A stretch of DNA of 64,000 nucleotides from Bimuria novae-zelandiae CBS 107.79 (lineage: Eukaryota; Ascomycota; Dothideomycetes; Pleosporales; Didymosphaeriaceae): assembly GCA_010015655.1 (NCBI GenBank), contig ML976679.1:341613-405612 (forward strand), written 5' to 3'. Below are positions 37,582 through 48,600 of the stretch, piece by piece. How positions within the stretch are numbered: position 1 is the first letter of the stretch; every line of letters starts with the position of its first letter. The position numbers and the translations under genes were made by a program. Under the pieces are notes generated by a model. It did no database searches. It was not told the origin of the DNA and was given only the letters and a program-made list of their open reading frames with translations.

Positions 37582-38652
37582 TTACTCTCCGTAAAATTTG
37601 ACCAGTCTTCGTGACAACAGCTTAACCATGGCAGTGTCCCAATTCTCCATAGCGATCTCTAGCGGCGTTTCTCTATTCTCGTTTTGCACGTCAATCCTTG
37701 CTCCGTAGTGTAGAAGTGCTACGACGCCTTAGTTACAGCGGTGAAAGGTCCGGATGTTGAACTGGACCGCCAGATGTAGTGACGGGTTTCCGTTTGGTAC
37801 GTTGGGATTCGCACCTTTTTTGAGCAAGAGTTTCGAGGCCGCGATCTTGAAAGGCGAGTGGAATACCATGAGCAGTAAACGATCCAGAAGCTGAGAGCGG
37901 TCATAGTCAGTAACATCTACATCATGAGTGCGTTCATGCGCGTCCAACAACAGAATCAAAATCCCGGCCTAGCGCAGAGAATCTTCTTCTAGCGTAAGCA
38001 GCCCCTCACGTCGTGAAAGCCACTCACGACCGTTAGATGGTAACTCACTTGCCACCAAATGCATTGCGGCCTCCAAATCAGGGTTACTGAACTCGCACCC
38101 CTCAAGTAGAGTAGCCACTTCATGGACCAACCACTGCCTGCTCGCCATATATTATGCTTGGGTACGCTCTTCTCCAGTCCAGCTTTGATTCCAGGAGAGT
38201 AGATCTCCAAGTTTGCCGGCGTGTCCTTCGCTTGCGGCAACCTCGACGAGTGAACAGCGTGCGCTACGCTGTTTGGGTGGATACTTGTTGCGTTCCGCGC
38301 CTGCATCCCATAATCTCTTGAACATGTCCCAGCGACCGAGGCGCACTGCGAGAGGTATAGTTGTGTCTTGATGGCGGTCGTGGGATCCCTCATCTAGAAG
38401 GTTGAGATCTGCCCCTCGGATGATGGGAAGCTCGAGAGCGGCGGGTTGATTGCATCGAATCGCGAAGTGCAGTGGTGTGCCGCAATCGTATTGTTCCCAC
38501 GCGACATAGCTGAGCTTGTTGATATCGCTTCCAGCTGTGAGAAGCTCCCGAATTTTGGGAAGGTCGCTGTGCATCACCGCCGCGTGCAGGGCAAACGCAG
38601 GGTCCCCGCGGAAGCAGTCTATCTAGAAGCCGTCGGGAGGCTTCAAATCCAT
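37582..38652 (-). pseudogene. Ankyrin-repeat protein relic
   Basis: One minus-strand frame of exactly 357 codons runs from an ATG at 38652 to TAA at 37582 with no frameshift but four internal stops: TAG at 38623-38625, TAA at 38152-38154, TAG at 37969-37971 and TAA at 37729-37731. Ankyrin-like repeats are clear: DLPKIRELLTAGSDINKL, GTPLHFAIRCNQPAALEL, SKLLLKKGANPNVPNGN then PSLHLAV, and VALLHYGARIDVQNENRETP. Such proteins serve in protein-protein contacts and are abundant in ascomycetes, often as lone short genes. The start is uncertain. With the stops in place only short fragments could be made. Confidence 0.75.
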
Positions 38653-39592
38653 CTCCACCGCTTTAGTAGTGTCCTGAGTTAGAATATTATGCCGAACCTG
38701 CGTTGCGATATTCGGGCCAAGGGGTAGAGAGAGTGAACGCGTTGCCAAGCATCCGTGGCAGTTGGATTAAGCTGCCACGGTCACAATGTGCGGTCTTGGC
38801 GCGGTATACCCCGATGGCTTTCCACGCTGCCAGCGTTGCTGAACCGAAGTTGTGGTGCATGCGAATTGTAGAGTCGGGTTACGAACGTGGGAGCGTTGTT
38901 GTTGAGCAGAAGAGAATCTCCGCTGGTTGGGAAACCAATTTAATGGATACAAATCGCGTGTGGTTCATACACACATACACTACATTTTGGAACGAGCTGT
39001 CACATACCCATATACTTGACTATGTAAGATAAGCTTAGCTCCCAAATGCGAAATCCTCCACTACCATACTTCTCGTGGTGTTTGCTTAGCCGTGTCTGAA
39101 TCGTTATTAAACGCACAGTCAGAGGTTAGAGAGCAGGCTTTATTACGATCATGAGCACTGAGAGCGAGAACCGCACATGTGAAGTGCGGCCACGAATAGA
39201 CAAGGTCGTATAGTCTTCAAAAGTTGGTTCGATTCTTGGCGGATCACCATCAGCGGGCTTCGCATTTGCTCCTGGTCTTGCAGTGGTCAATAATGTGGGC
39301 AGTGATGCAGCGTGGTCGACTATGCTGTAAATGTAAGCAATGTTATTCAACCTCTGCAGCCTTCGCATGTTGGCCTCAGTGCTATAAGGGACATTATCTT
39401 TCCTGGACTCTTCATTGACCCGGCAAGCGCCCCGGGCCCAACCACTATCACGTGCCTTCCCAGAACCATGGTTGGGCTTTCCGCAACGCTTTGCTGCCCG
39501 CCCGTTGAGCGAGACTGGCCTTTTAATAGTGCGCAGGCGCAGAGGCAACGATATCATGCGCTCAGCCTCTGTGGCACCTTCGCTGCGCAACA
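38653..39592. other. Intergenic between divergent genes
   Basis: Frames up to about 190 codons are open on the minus strand (39126-39701), but these overlap the start of the next gene and look like its shadow. No further gene is supported. Confidence 0.4.
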
Positions 39593-41185
39593 ATGAGCCT
39601 GGGTGGCGACTTCCACAAGCTATCAGGGACGGCCGGCAGGAGGCCAGACACTCCAGCATCTTCCCATGCACGTAACGCATCCTCCCAATCGCTCCCGGCA
39701 CCTGTGAGCACCGCTCCGAGTATACCCGGAGAGCTGCAGGAGCTGCGCTCGCTTGCCGAGCTCACGAAAGCCCGTGTGGGTAATCTTGAGGTATTGCTAG
39801 GGCCGCCTGCGCTGACCCAGGTGACCGAGACCAAGAGGATTATGCGAGACGCATACAGAAACTTGGAGAGGCTTCAGAGTCAAATTGCTGAAGGGGAGAG
39901 CGTCGCGCTCATCAGTGAGACCACGGTGGAAGCCTGGCAGGTCTACCAGCGGCTGGTCAAGATCGAGGAGAAACTGCGGCGCGCAGTCATCGAACCAGTC
40001 GATGTCGAGGATTCGCAGCCTACGAACTTGACGGCACAGGCGCCTGCTGCCTTAAAGCACAGCCATGACCACAGCCGACATAGCTCCGGGCGCGTTTCGT
40101 TTGCCTCGAACCCGAAACCGACACCCGAGGAGAAGGAGAATGCCGAGGAACGAGAACAGACATCGCAGAGGCCGTTTCGCCTATGGACATGGCCTAATCC
40201 ACAAGAGTGGGAGGAAGATCGGACGGAATTAGAGTCCAGTCCGAACCACTTGGCGACCATACTGGGTTCTTCTGCCTCTCCTACGGTGGTAGAGAGTGAT
40301 CCACGGTTCTCCAGGCCGTATCAGTATCAAAGGCCCTCGGAACAGACCGATACAGTTTCTACGATGGCTGTTGCAAGCCGAAAAGGGAGCAGCGAAGACC
40401 TCACGACCCTTTTAGCCACAATGATCGAAGGGCAGAATGACGAACCGGAAGCTCTACATTATGTAGACTCTGTTGACACCTTGCGCGCCCTCTACCTCGA
40501 ACATGGGCTTGAGGAACTGCCCACCGGGGTCGCTCAGACGAGAGAGGAGGTTGAGCGAAGGTGCGCCATGGAGCAGGCGTACACGCGGTCCGTTTTAGTC
40601 GATCCGGAGAGGAAACGCGAGGGAAGCATACTAGGCTTCTTCGCAACTTACGCAATCCTCGCTGGCATTGACGACCCTAATTATTGCTTACCGCGCTTGC
40701 GGTTCATTAAGATCCACGAGGTCAAACGACTGAAAGAGCTTCTAGTCGATGGGTTCCATCTAGGCCGCTCTGGTGAGATTAGCAGGATTGAAAGGGTGCT
40801 GCACCTGATCTTCGTGCTTCAGGAGGGATGGCGCATGGAGACAATGGCAGTACTCTTTTCAAGAACTCCACAGCAGGTACGTGAGTCGTGCCGCGACGTG
40901 TTCGAGTGCTTGCTGGAGGTGCACAGCGAAACTTCTCTGGAGTATTATCAGCCGACGTGCCATCATCTGTGGAAGATCGCACCAAAGTTCATGGACAGCA
41001 CCCATACAAAGAGATCGGAGAAATACTATCATTGGAAGAAGCAGGAAGTGTTCAATGTGCTGGTCACGCTCAACATGTACATTGGGCGATACCGCCAGCA
41101 GGGAAAAGTCGCGTTGGATGGGCCGTACCAGCACTGGTGGAGACATTTCTCGCCACTGGAACCGACAGAATGGCTGCATGGCTGA
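39593..41185 (+). CDS. Unknown protein, 530 aa
   Basis: A single open frame from ATG 39593 to TGA. I do not recognise the protein. There is no signal peptide or membrane segment. The first 45 residues and residues about 140-250 are polar and disordered (HSHDHSRHSSGRVSF, EEKENAEEREQTS). Residues 45-135 look helical. The C-terminal half, from about residue 285, is a compact region rich in aromatic residues and Cys (VDTLRALYLEHGLEELP, YCLPRLRFIKIHEVKRL, VLHLIFVLQEGWRMETM, YQHWWRHFSPLEP). The frame is clean, with even codon use, and reads like a nuclear or cytosolic protein of ordinary fungal type. The function is unknown. The middle of the C-terminal half resembles a helix-turn-helix layout (MAVLFSRTPQQVRESCRDVF), but this is weak. 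Confidence 0.75.
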   Translation: MSLGGDFHKLSGTAGRRPDTPASSHARNASSQSLPAPVSTAPSIPGELQELRSLAELTKARVGNLEVLLGPPALTQVTETKRIMRDAYRNLERLQSQIAEGESVALISETTVEAWQVYQRLVKIEEKLRRAVIEPVDVEDSQPTNLTAQAPAALKHSHDHSRHSSGRVSFASNPKPTPEEKENAEEREQTSQRPFRLWTWPNPQEWEEDRTELESSPNHLATILGSSASPTVVESDPRFSRPYQYQRPSEQTDTVSTMAVASRKGSSEDLTTLLATMIEGQNDEPEALHYVDSVDTLRALYLEHGLEELPTGVAQTREEVERRCAMEQAYTRSVLVDPERKREGSILGFFATYAILAGIDDPNYCLPRLRFIKIHEVKRLKELLVDGFHLGRSGEISRIERVLHLIFVLQEGWRMETMAVLFSRTPQQVRESCRDVFECLLEVHSETSLEYYQPTCHHLWKIAPKFMDSTHTKRSEKYYHWKKQEVFNVLVTLNMYIGRYRQQGKVALDGPYQHWWRHFSPLEPTEWLHG

Positions 41186-42041
41186 ACTGTGTATTTTGGT
41201 ACGACGTCGGCGTTTGTGCCTCCGTGCCTCAGCGGTGCACTCTTGAAACCCGAAGTCTTGGTGGGGGAAAGCGGACTGCCTGATCTGGCGGCCTCACACA
41301 GCGAAGCCACAGCCAAGTTCCCGATCGAGAGGGGCAGAACAGAATATTCACAAGATCGAGCTTGAATAATTGTTGACCTGGTGCTTTGATGCGCCGAGCT
41401 CATGGCAGTGCAGCTCAATTTCCTCGAGTCCGACTGGTCCATGGCGCCGAGAGTGTGGTGTTCTTTGCGCCAACGCTGCTATTCTGGGGTTAGTGGAGGG
41501 GATTGGACATCATCACGGAGATTCTTGCCTAGCGTTTCATGTGCAAAAGCTTGTTTGCTTATCGCAACCCTCCGGCCCGTTCCTGCATGTCGCCAGTGCG
41601 TTGTGCAGGCGCCTACCGCCGCCCTGAATAGCCTCTTTGCACGATAGCCTTCCGTCGACCATGCTGCAAAGGCGCGCGCGCGAGCAGGTACTCCCGCCAG
41701 CAAATTGGCTAATATCGCGTTTGTCGACGCACACAAGAGCGGCCAATGTCCCTCTGGCAAGCGATTGGCGGTGTTTAGAGCCAATGACCGAGCGTAGTAC
41801 GAGCCAAGCTAGAATGCCTCCTTAAATTTGCACCCCATGCGCGAGTCCCGCTTCAACGGCATATCTCGAAACGCAGCCTTGCGCTCTTCGGGCGCCTTTC
41901 CTCTCTTACTGTACCTGCACTCATTCACTCACTCCTAACCCAGTCGTTCCTTAGAGACAACCCAACCCAGTGCGTCTGGCAACGCACACACGCTCCTTAC
42001 CATTTCATTTTCATAGTATATTTGCAATCCCGATACCCAAC
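41186..42041. other. Intergenic, 856 bp
   Basis: No gene is seen. The last 200 bp before 42042 are pyrimidine-rich with CACTCATTCACTCACTCC-like runs, typical of a fungal leader. Confidence 0.45.
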
Positions 42042-43215
42042 ATGTACACAATCGCGCTTTCCGCTGCCGCGCTCCTTGCGAGCACTTTGCTTCCCACCGC
42101 GTGGGCGCAGACCAGTACCTCCTGCAATCCTCTGCACGAGAAAAATTGCCCCAACATGGAAGCGCTCGGCGGCAACTCCACATTCGACTTCAGCAAGGAT
42201 TGGAATCCAGATGTCTGGAACCAGAAGAACCAAGGCAAGGTGGAGCATCGCGACAACTACACTGCCTTCACCGTGCAGTACCAGGGCGACTCACCGACTG
42301 TCTTGTCCAATTTTTACATCTTCTTCGGCCGCGTGGAGATCGTGATGAAGGCTGCGAAGGGCCAGGGCATCGTGTCGAGCGCAATCTTACAGTCTGAGTG
42401 CTTAGATGAGATTGACTGGGAGTTTCTGGGGACCAACACAGACCATGCCCTCACCAACTACTTCGGAAAGGGAAACACGACAGCCTACGACCGCGGCAAG
42501 GACATTAAAATGAAGAGCGCACCTCAGGACGAATACCACAACTACACTATTGATTGGACCAAAGAGCGCATTCAATGGTTCATCGATGATGAGATGGTCC
42601 GGGAGCTCAAATCCGAGGAGGCATTGGGCGGCAAGAACTACCCACAGACGCCGATGAACGTTCGCTTGGGTGCATGGTCCGGCGGCGATGTTGACAACAA
42701 CAACAAGGGCACGGTGGAGTGGGCAGGCGGTCCCACGGACTTCAAGCAGGCTCCGTTCACCATGTACGTGCAGACCGTATATGTACAGGACTACACGACT
42801 GCCAAAGAGTACTCCTGGGCCGATATGGACTCTTCTGGTGACTGGCAGAAGGTCAAGGTCATCAAGCTTGAGTAAGTCTAGTGTCAAAAGGCGAAGATGT
42901 TGACTGACTTGGGGTAGGGACAACGAGAAATCGCCCGTCATGCAACAAATCGAGAAGCCACACGGTATCAAGAATCGCTGGAGCTCGCTTTCAAAGGGCG
43001 CCCAGATCGCCATCATCGCATCCATTTGCGGAACCGTCGCAATCATCGCAGCCATTATCCTCTTCTGCTGCATCAAACAACGCCGCGCAGGTGCCAAGGA
43101 GTACGCCGCGTACCAGGCTGGTCTAGACAAGGAGGCTGCCGACCTCATCCAGGACAAGGAGCAGTGGCAGACTGCGCACCAGCAGTCTCGTTTCAGCAAA
43201 TACGCGCGCATATAG
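42042..43215 (+). CDS. CRH-type GH16 cell-wall transglycosylase
   Basis: Exons 42042-42871 and 42918-43215 (46-bp intron, GTAAGT...TAG) give 375 residues. Residues 1-22 (MYTIALSAAALLASTLLPTA...) are a signal peptide. The GH16 catalytic motif DEIDWEFLG is complete at residues 122-130 (E123, D125, E127), with YTIDWTKERIQWFIDDE and GAWSGGD further on, as in Crh1/Crh2/Utr2 enzymes. These act at the wall, cutting chitin and joining it to beta-1,3- or beta-1,6-glucan. The C-terminus, encoded by exon 2, has a hydrophobic segment (AIIASICGTVAIIAAIILFC) followed by a basic cytosol-like tail of about 50 residues, so it looks like a membrane anchor and not a GPI signal. I chose ATG 42042; the frame is open further upstream but without an ATG. 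Confidence 0.92.
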
Positions 43216-43971
43216 CCTGGTGCATGGTGCCGAATAAGGACGAATTTGTTGTTTGATTGGAGAGGCGTAGAGGGAGGCATACCGCTTAACTGCCGAAGAT
43301 GTCGGTCCCCAGGGTGAGGGCGGAGGATGATTTGTAGTAGCGGAAAGTGATAGCGAGGTGTTGGTTGGCATTTGAATTATTTGCTTGGTTCTGTTTCACG
43401 TCCGTTCATGATATTGGGAGAGATACCCTCGAGATTTGGGTTAGGGCAGCATTATTTCCTTTCATTGGACCGCGTGGCTTGATGCCGTGCTGGAGATGGA
43501 TGTTAGGTTCTATAGAGGAATATACATAACAAATCACAATCAAAGTTAAATTGACTGGGATGCTTGGGTGATGAATGACAGATATCATGGCAAATCGTGT
43601 GCTGTGGCGCATGGGTGGCTGAGCCACGACTGCCGATCGCGGGACCCAACGTCACTCCACTGTCAGCAGCAGGCCTACCATTTCCTCAACCTTCTCTGAT
43701 ACCCGCGTACGACATTCAGCGGTGAAATAGCTGTTTGTTCGCACGTGCCACAGCCTCTTATTCCCCGCGTAGAATGCAGCTTAAGCTTGCGGGCTTACTC
43801 ATACACACTCAGTCCTTCATCCCACCGTGAGCACTTTCAAGCCGACGATACTGCCGCAACAACAAGCAAGCCACCTCTCGTGGCTCTCTATCTGTAATAA
43901 ATAGTGTAGGACTGTACGACAACACCCCGGAACCAACTCCCTTGAACCAATCGTCCGCCTTGACGTCCACG
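43216..43971. other. Intergenic, 756 bp
   Basis: Holds the 3' region of the GH16 gene and the promoter of the gene at 43972. No other gene or RNA recognised. Confidence 0.45.
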
Positions 43972-45171
43972 ATGTATAGCGTAGCAGGCAATCCGTTAGG
44001 CGCCGCCTGCAGCGGTGATAGCACGACTACCGATACCCCAATGACCGGGTCCGACAGCGAAGACGAGGTGTTCGAGGATGTTCTGCCCCAAAATTCGGCC
44101 GCGAACGAGCCCCCCGCCGATGTACACGATGTTTCCATTGACGTCGACATGACAAGTCCTCAAGCCCAGAGCTTCAACTACGCCAATGACCTACCTACCC
44201 CGTCAGAATCATCCTTTGCACCCTCTGTACAGGCGCCATCAGTGCACACTGCGACCCCGCTGCCACGGCCGCGGAAACACCCTCTCGCGGCGGGCGGTCA
44301 GAAGGAGGCATCACTCATCTTCTATATGGACAGGGCGTTGGACAACGTAGGGAAGAGGGCCACAAACAAACATGTGGAGGAACTGCTACCGGGTGAACTA
44401 CAAGGGTACAAGTCTTTCGCCGAGGTTGTGAAGGATCTAGATCCGCTGGTCGACGTCGTTTGGGTTAGCGGAACACCGACTCTCCAGCTCCCATACCTTA
44501 TCAGCATCACCGTCTCGACGATCAATTGCCTGCCAATGTTCCCACCCTTGCCGCGCACTACGCTTAATTTTCTCGCTAAGCTCGACACCGCATTCGCCGC
44601 CCTCCTTACTGGTCAGGATCCCAACACAGGAGAACCCCTCCCTGGGTTTTCCAACGCCCGCGGCATATCCACAACCGACAAAGTACGTGTAAAGGGTGTG
44701 ATCGAGCGTGCCAGGAACACCGTGACGAAACACATCGTTGGCGAAGAGGGCGAGGAACCACCCGAGGTCAACCGGGCAGCCGACAACGAAGACAAAATAG
44801 ACGAAGGCTTCGTCAAATTTGAAGGTTTCGAAAACTCCGATGACAGCGATGACGAAACCGAAGCCTTTAATCGCGACGAGCGGGATGTGGCTCATGTTTT
44901 CGAGAAGACGATCGTGGAGCTGGGTGATTTCTTGGGAGGTGAGGCGATTGGGCTTGTGACGGACGAGGAGCAGGATATGAGGAGACAGTTCGAAGAGGAA
45001 GCCGCAGCAATGAGAGAGCGCGCTGAGTACCAAGGAGTAAAGGAGTTTGTGAATGAAGCAGAGGCAATTGCGGAACAAAGGCAATACTTGGAGGAGGGGA
45101 GGAAGGAGTTTGAGGATGAAGCAGTTTGGTCAGGAGAGGGGCATGAATTTCGAGCTCACGGTGCCGCGTGA
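43972..45171 (+). CDS. Unknown acidic protein, 399 aa
   Basis: An intronless frame from ATG 43972 (MYSVAGNPLGAACSG) to TGA. The first 100 residues are disordered, with an acidic cluster SDSEDEVFEDVLP. A well-ordered central domain at residues about 105-250 (FYMDRALDNVGKRATNKHVE, YKSFAEVVKDLDPLVDVVWV, LPYLISITVSTINCLPMFPP, FLAKLDTAFAALLTGQD) looks conserved and helical. The C-terminal 130 residues are highly acidic and then coiled-coil-like (EEEAAAMRERAEYQGVKEF). I recall similar proteins as widespread in ascomycetes under uninformative names but cannot assign a role. No signal peptide. The frame has no damage. Confidence 0.75.
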   Translation: MYSVAGNPLGAACSGDSTTTDTPMTGSDSEDEVFEDVLPQNSAANEPPADVHDVSIDVDMTSPQAQSFNYANDLPTPSESSFAPSVQAPSVHTATPLPRPRKHPLAAGGQKEASLIFYMDRALDNVGKRATNKHVEELLPGELQGYKSFAEVVKDLDPLVDVVWVSGTPTLQLPYLISITVSTINCLPMFPPLPRTTLNFLAKLDTAFAALLTGQDPNTGEPLPGFSNARGISTTDKVRVKGVIERARNTVTKHIVGEEGEEPPEVNRAADNEDKIDEGFVKFEGFENSDDSDDETEAFNRDERDVAHVFEKTIVELGDFLGGEAIGLVTDEEQDMRRQFEEEAAAMRERAEYQGVKEFVNEAEAIAEQRQYLEEGRKEFEDEAVWSGEGHEFRAHGAA

Positions 45172-45636
45172 GCTGAGGTACAGTATAGACAATGGCGTGG
45201 AAGTAGGTACCAAGTTTGGTTCATCCTAGTCTCTGCCCTATCTTGCCGTATGTCACATCGTCCGGCGAGGAGCTATACAACAGGCCTATACATTCCATAT
45301 CGACATTTTACTTTCTTTCGGCAAGTGCTGCGAGGTAGGTCAACCGGACGCTCGGCTGTAGCCGGCTTCTATAGGGCATCTGGTCTGGCCGCCGCTCGCT
45401 CCTTCCCAAACAGAAATCGCAATGCTTGACGTCACCCCACTCACTTGATTTGACTACACGTCGGAGCAAACGGAGCAAACGCGTTCTCGAGTCTTCCCCA
45501 CACATATTGCAAATTTCCCCCCGTAAACGTACAAACGGTCTTTCCCGCTTATTCATCGGGGCGGTACACAGGTGATTCGGATTCTTTCTCGCCGCAGTGA
45601 ACGGCAGTACCAGGGCGTGTGTTCTAAACGCCCGCC
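45172..45636. other. Intergenic, 465 bp
   Basis: Between two plus-strand genes; no gene or RNA seen. The last part, up to the ATG at 45637, should hold the leader of the 1076-aa gene. Confidence 0.45.
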
Positions 45637-48600
45637 ATGCCGTCTCTTTACGGCGCTGGCTTCAGCCTTCACCTGGCTACACAGCCGCTCGCCGCCTCGC
45701 TCACGGAGAAGGTCGATATCAAGAAGGGATATGCTGCAGCGTCTAAGAGCGAGCATGCAGAGAAGGCGCTAGTCGAAAGCGCAGGTTCGCTCCTTCCTGA
45801 AGAGCGCGTGCCTTTTCCTGGCGATGAGGGCAATTTCATGCTCAATTGGCTCGGCGGCGTGCCGTTCTCGCAAGTCGTCGTGAGGAGACCCTCGGCGAGG
45901 TCTCAACATCTTGCAACTCTGAAGCAGAAGTTAGCTCTTACCAATGCGCAAATACCGGTGGAAGATGGTAGACGCGCTTCGCAGCGTATCTCGGCGAGGA
46001 GTGGCCGTATGCTATATTCTGATGAAGCCGCAGCCGAGAATGACAGTGCGAATGAAGCACTTCCGTCGCATGGCCTACCATTAGGACTCTCGCCATCGGA
46101 ATCTTGGTCAAACAGTCTTCCAAAATACGAGGCACTCATCCTCCACGTCAACCTCAGCGATAAGACCTTTTTCCAAGACCCATTCGACATGAGCCCACAG
46201 CACCTCAAGATCGAAGTTTTCTTCAACGGCAAGCTTTCCAACTGTGTGCTGATACATGCGAAGGACGTCCAGACCGGCGTCAAATCTTTCAACCCAATCT
46301 TTGCTGGTACACGAGTCGACTATATGGTGGAGCGGCCGTGGATCATACAGGCTCCCAGCTCGGGTGTTGGATCAGATCATCATTCGGCAGGTTCGCCGGC
46401 GCAGGATCGATGGGTAGATATCTGCAAAGCCTTGATGGCGGAGGCCAATGAACGAGGGATTGACGGGAATGGCGAGAGGCCACCAACGGCAGCGTTCCTG
46501 CAAGAGCTCGCAAGCATGCACATGCCGGACAGCATCAACGATATGCAGAAGCCCGGTGGCTTGAAGTTTGGTGTCATCGATGTGATTGTGTCTGTCGGGT
46601 CTGGTAGAAAGTTTACCGCTGGAGCGGAGTATCTAAAGGCACCAACGCGGTTGCCCGATGAACGGTACAGTTACCCGGTGAACGAGGAGAACGACTTCCA
46701 GCTGATTCGGACCGCTCCTGCCGCAAACGGAACAACCGCGACCGATGCCGCTGATCTGGATGCCGAGGGTGACTCGGATGCGGAGCTCCCAGTGTTACCC
46801 CCGACCACAGCTCACCATGGCTTGCCAGATTTCAGAGGTCAAGCACATCAGCCAGGGTCCTCGCAGCCGATTACAGAGTTCCATGACCCGTTTACGGGCT
46901 CACCAATCCCGTCCCTGCCGTCATTTCAACCTTCAACTTCTTACATTCGTCAGAATCCGTACCAAACGGAGGCAGGAGGCCCACTGCAGAAACGCGGTCG
47001 TCCTGAGGTAGCCTATCCGTTCGGAACTCATATCGGTGCTTTCCAGCAACCGTCGCCTCCGAGACGAGTCTATCCGTCTGCCCACGGACCATCACTTCCC
47101 ATGTCCAGCGCCTTTCCGAGATCCTTGCCGCGCACCGAATTCAACGTCAACCAGTACGATAGCTTCGAGCATGCTAATCCATACCAAGTTCCCTACGCCG
47201 GCATCATTTCTGGCTTTAGCTTCGGATCCTTCGATGGCCCTCCATCTTCTCCATTGCGAGACACTCCCAGTGGTCGATCGATCTTGCCCACATTCTTACC
47301 GTCACCTGAAGAGGTCATCCCGAGCATGAACGTCACCAATAATCATTCCAGTCCCTACATACCAGATGGTTCATTACCCAACCTAACGTCAGGATTCAGC
47401 TCATACGGCTCGATAGCGCCTGGAACTGATCTCAGTACCTTTGGTACACGCAGCTTTCCTCTGCCCAATGTTGCTCCACATTATCCTCCGCAGGGACTGT
47501 GCAGCTCGACTTTTACACAACACGGTCATTTCGGCTCAACTGCGTCTGATCTATACATACCAGCCCAGGGAAGATCTCCTAAAGCTGCACCCCCTCCTAT
47601 GGCGTTCTTCAAGGTGACAGAGCAAGCCAAGACGAATCTTCCGACTGCTCCCGGCCTAAAGGGTCGAAAGCCATCTGGCTCTGTGATTCCACTAGATCGT
47701 GTAGTAATCCGTAAAGGTAAACAAATTGTGCGGTCGCATTTCTTCACGACACCGCAGACGCTTGCGCGAAAGCCACATCTTGTGCTTGATACCACAATGG
47801 CAAAAGATAAGAATGTGAACCCCAATAACGGGCCTTCGGCGAACCCCGGTAGGGTCGAGCAACCTGAGGTGCGGCGTCGTTCAACCAGAGCGAAGGCACT
47901 CGAGACTCCGCCAGGCACATCGCCAAGCGAGCTCGTCGATCTTACGACCGTGAACGAACTACAAAAGACAAAGCGGGACTCCATTCACGATGCTTCCATG
48001 AATGTAGGGGTGATTAAGCCGGTAGAAGCTGCCCCAATCCCGACTATGACTCGGCGGGGCTACACATCGGACTTTAGCAAGACGTCGGTGTCTACAAAGC
48101 CTATTTATAGCACGGATGACTATACCATCATGCACAGAACAGCGGCCACGGGCATTCTCGGCGTACAAGGGCCCAAAGCGAACGTCTTTGTCATGGACAA
48201 CCCCGAGGAGCTTCTGAGAAAGAAGAAGTCGAAGCCGACGGCTCAATCTGGCTCTATCTCGCCGACCAAAGTAGATACAGCGCCGAGAGAAGTCGTTGAT
48301 GGACCTGTACAGACTACGGCATCCCGCAAGGTGGATTTCCCTGTTGATTCCAGCAACGTGCATACTGGATCAAGCTCGCCACTCTCGGAGCTATCGCACT
48401 CGCCTGATCTGGGTTTCACTCTGGAGACACCCGTCCATAGGAATAGTGCAGCTCAGACTGATACGTTCGTATCCGGTCCCCCGGTGGCATCAAGTGCGCT
48501 CGAGCTTCTTACCTCTGCGCTCGTCTCCACCGCTGCAAGTGCACCCTCAGCACCACCAGCATCATCGATGACATCCCAACAAGGATCTTCTGCAGCATCT

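Noticed and set aside
39126..39701. Minus-strand frame of 191 codons
   Set aside because: It overlaps the start of the clean plus-strand gene at 39593, and its composition is Arg/Pro-rich without any motif.
42402..43280. Minus-strand frame of 292 codons
   Set aside because: It lies fully opposite the GH16 transglycosylase gene and is a shadow of its codon bias.
44437..45084. Minus-strand frame of 215 codons
   Set aside because: Antisense shadow of the 399-aa gene; no features of its own.
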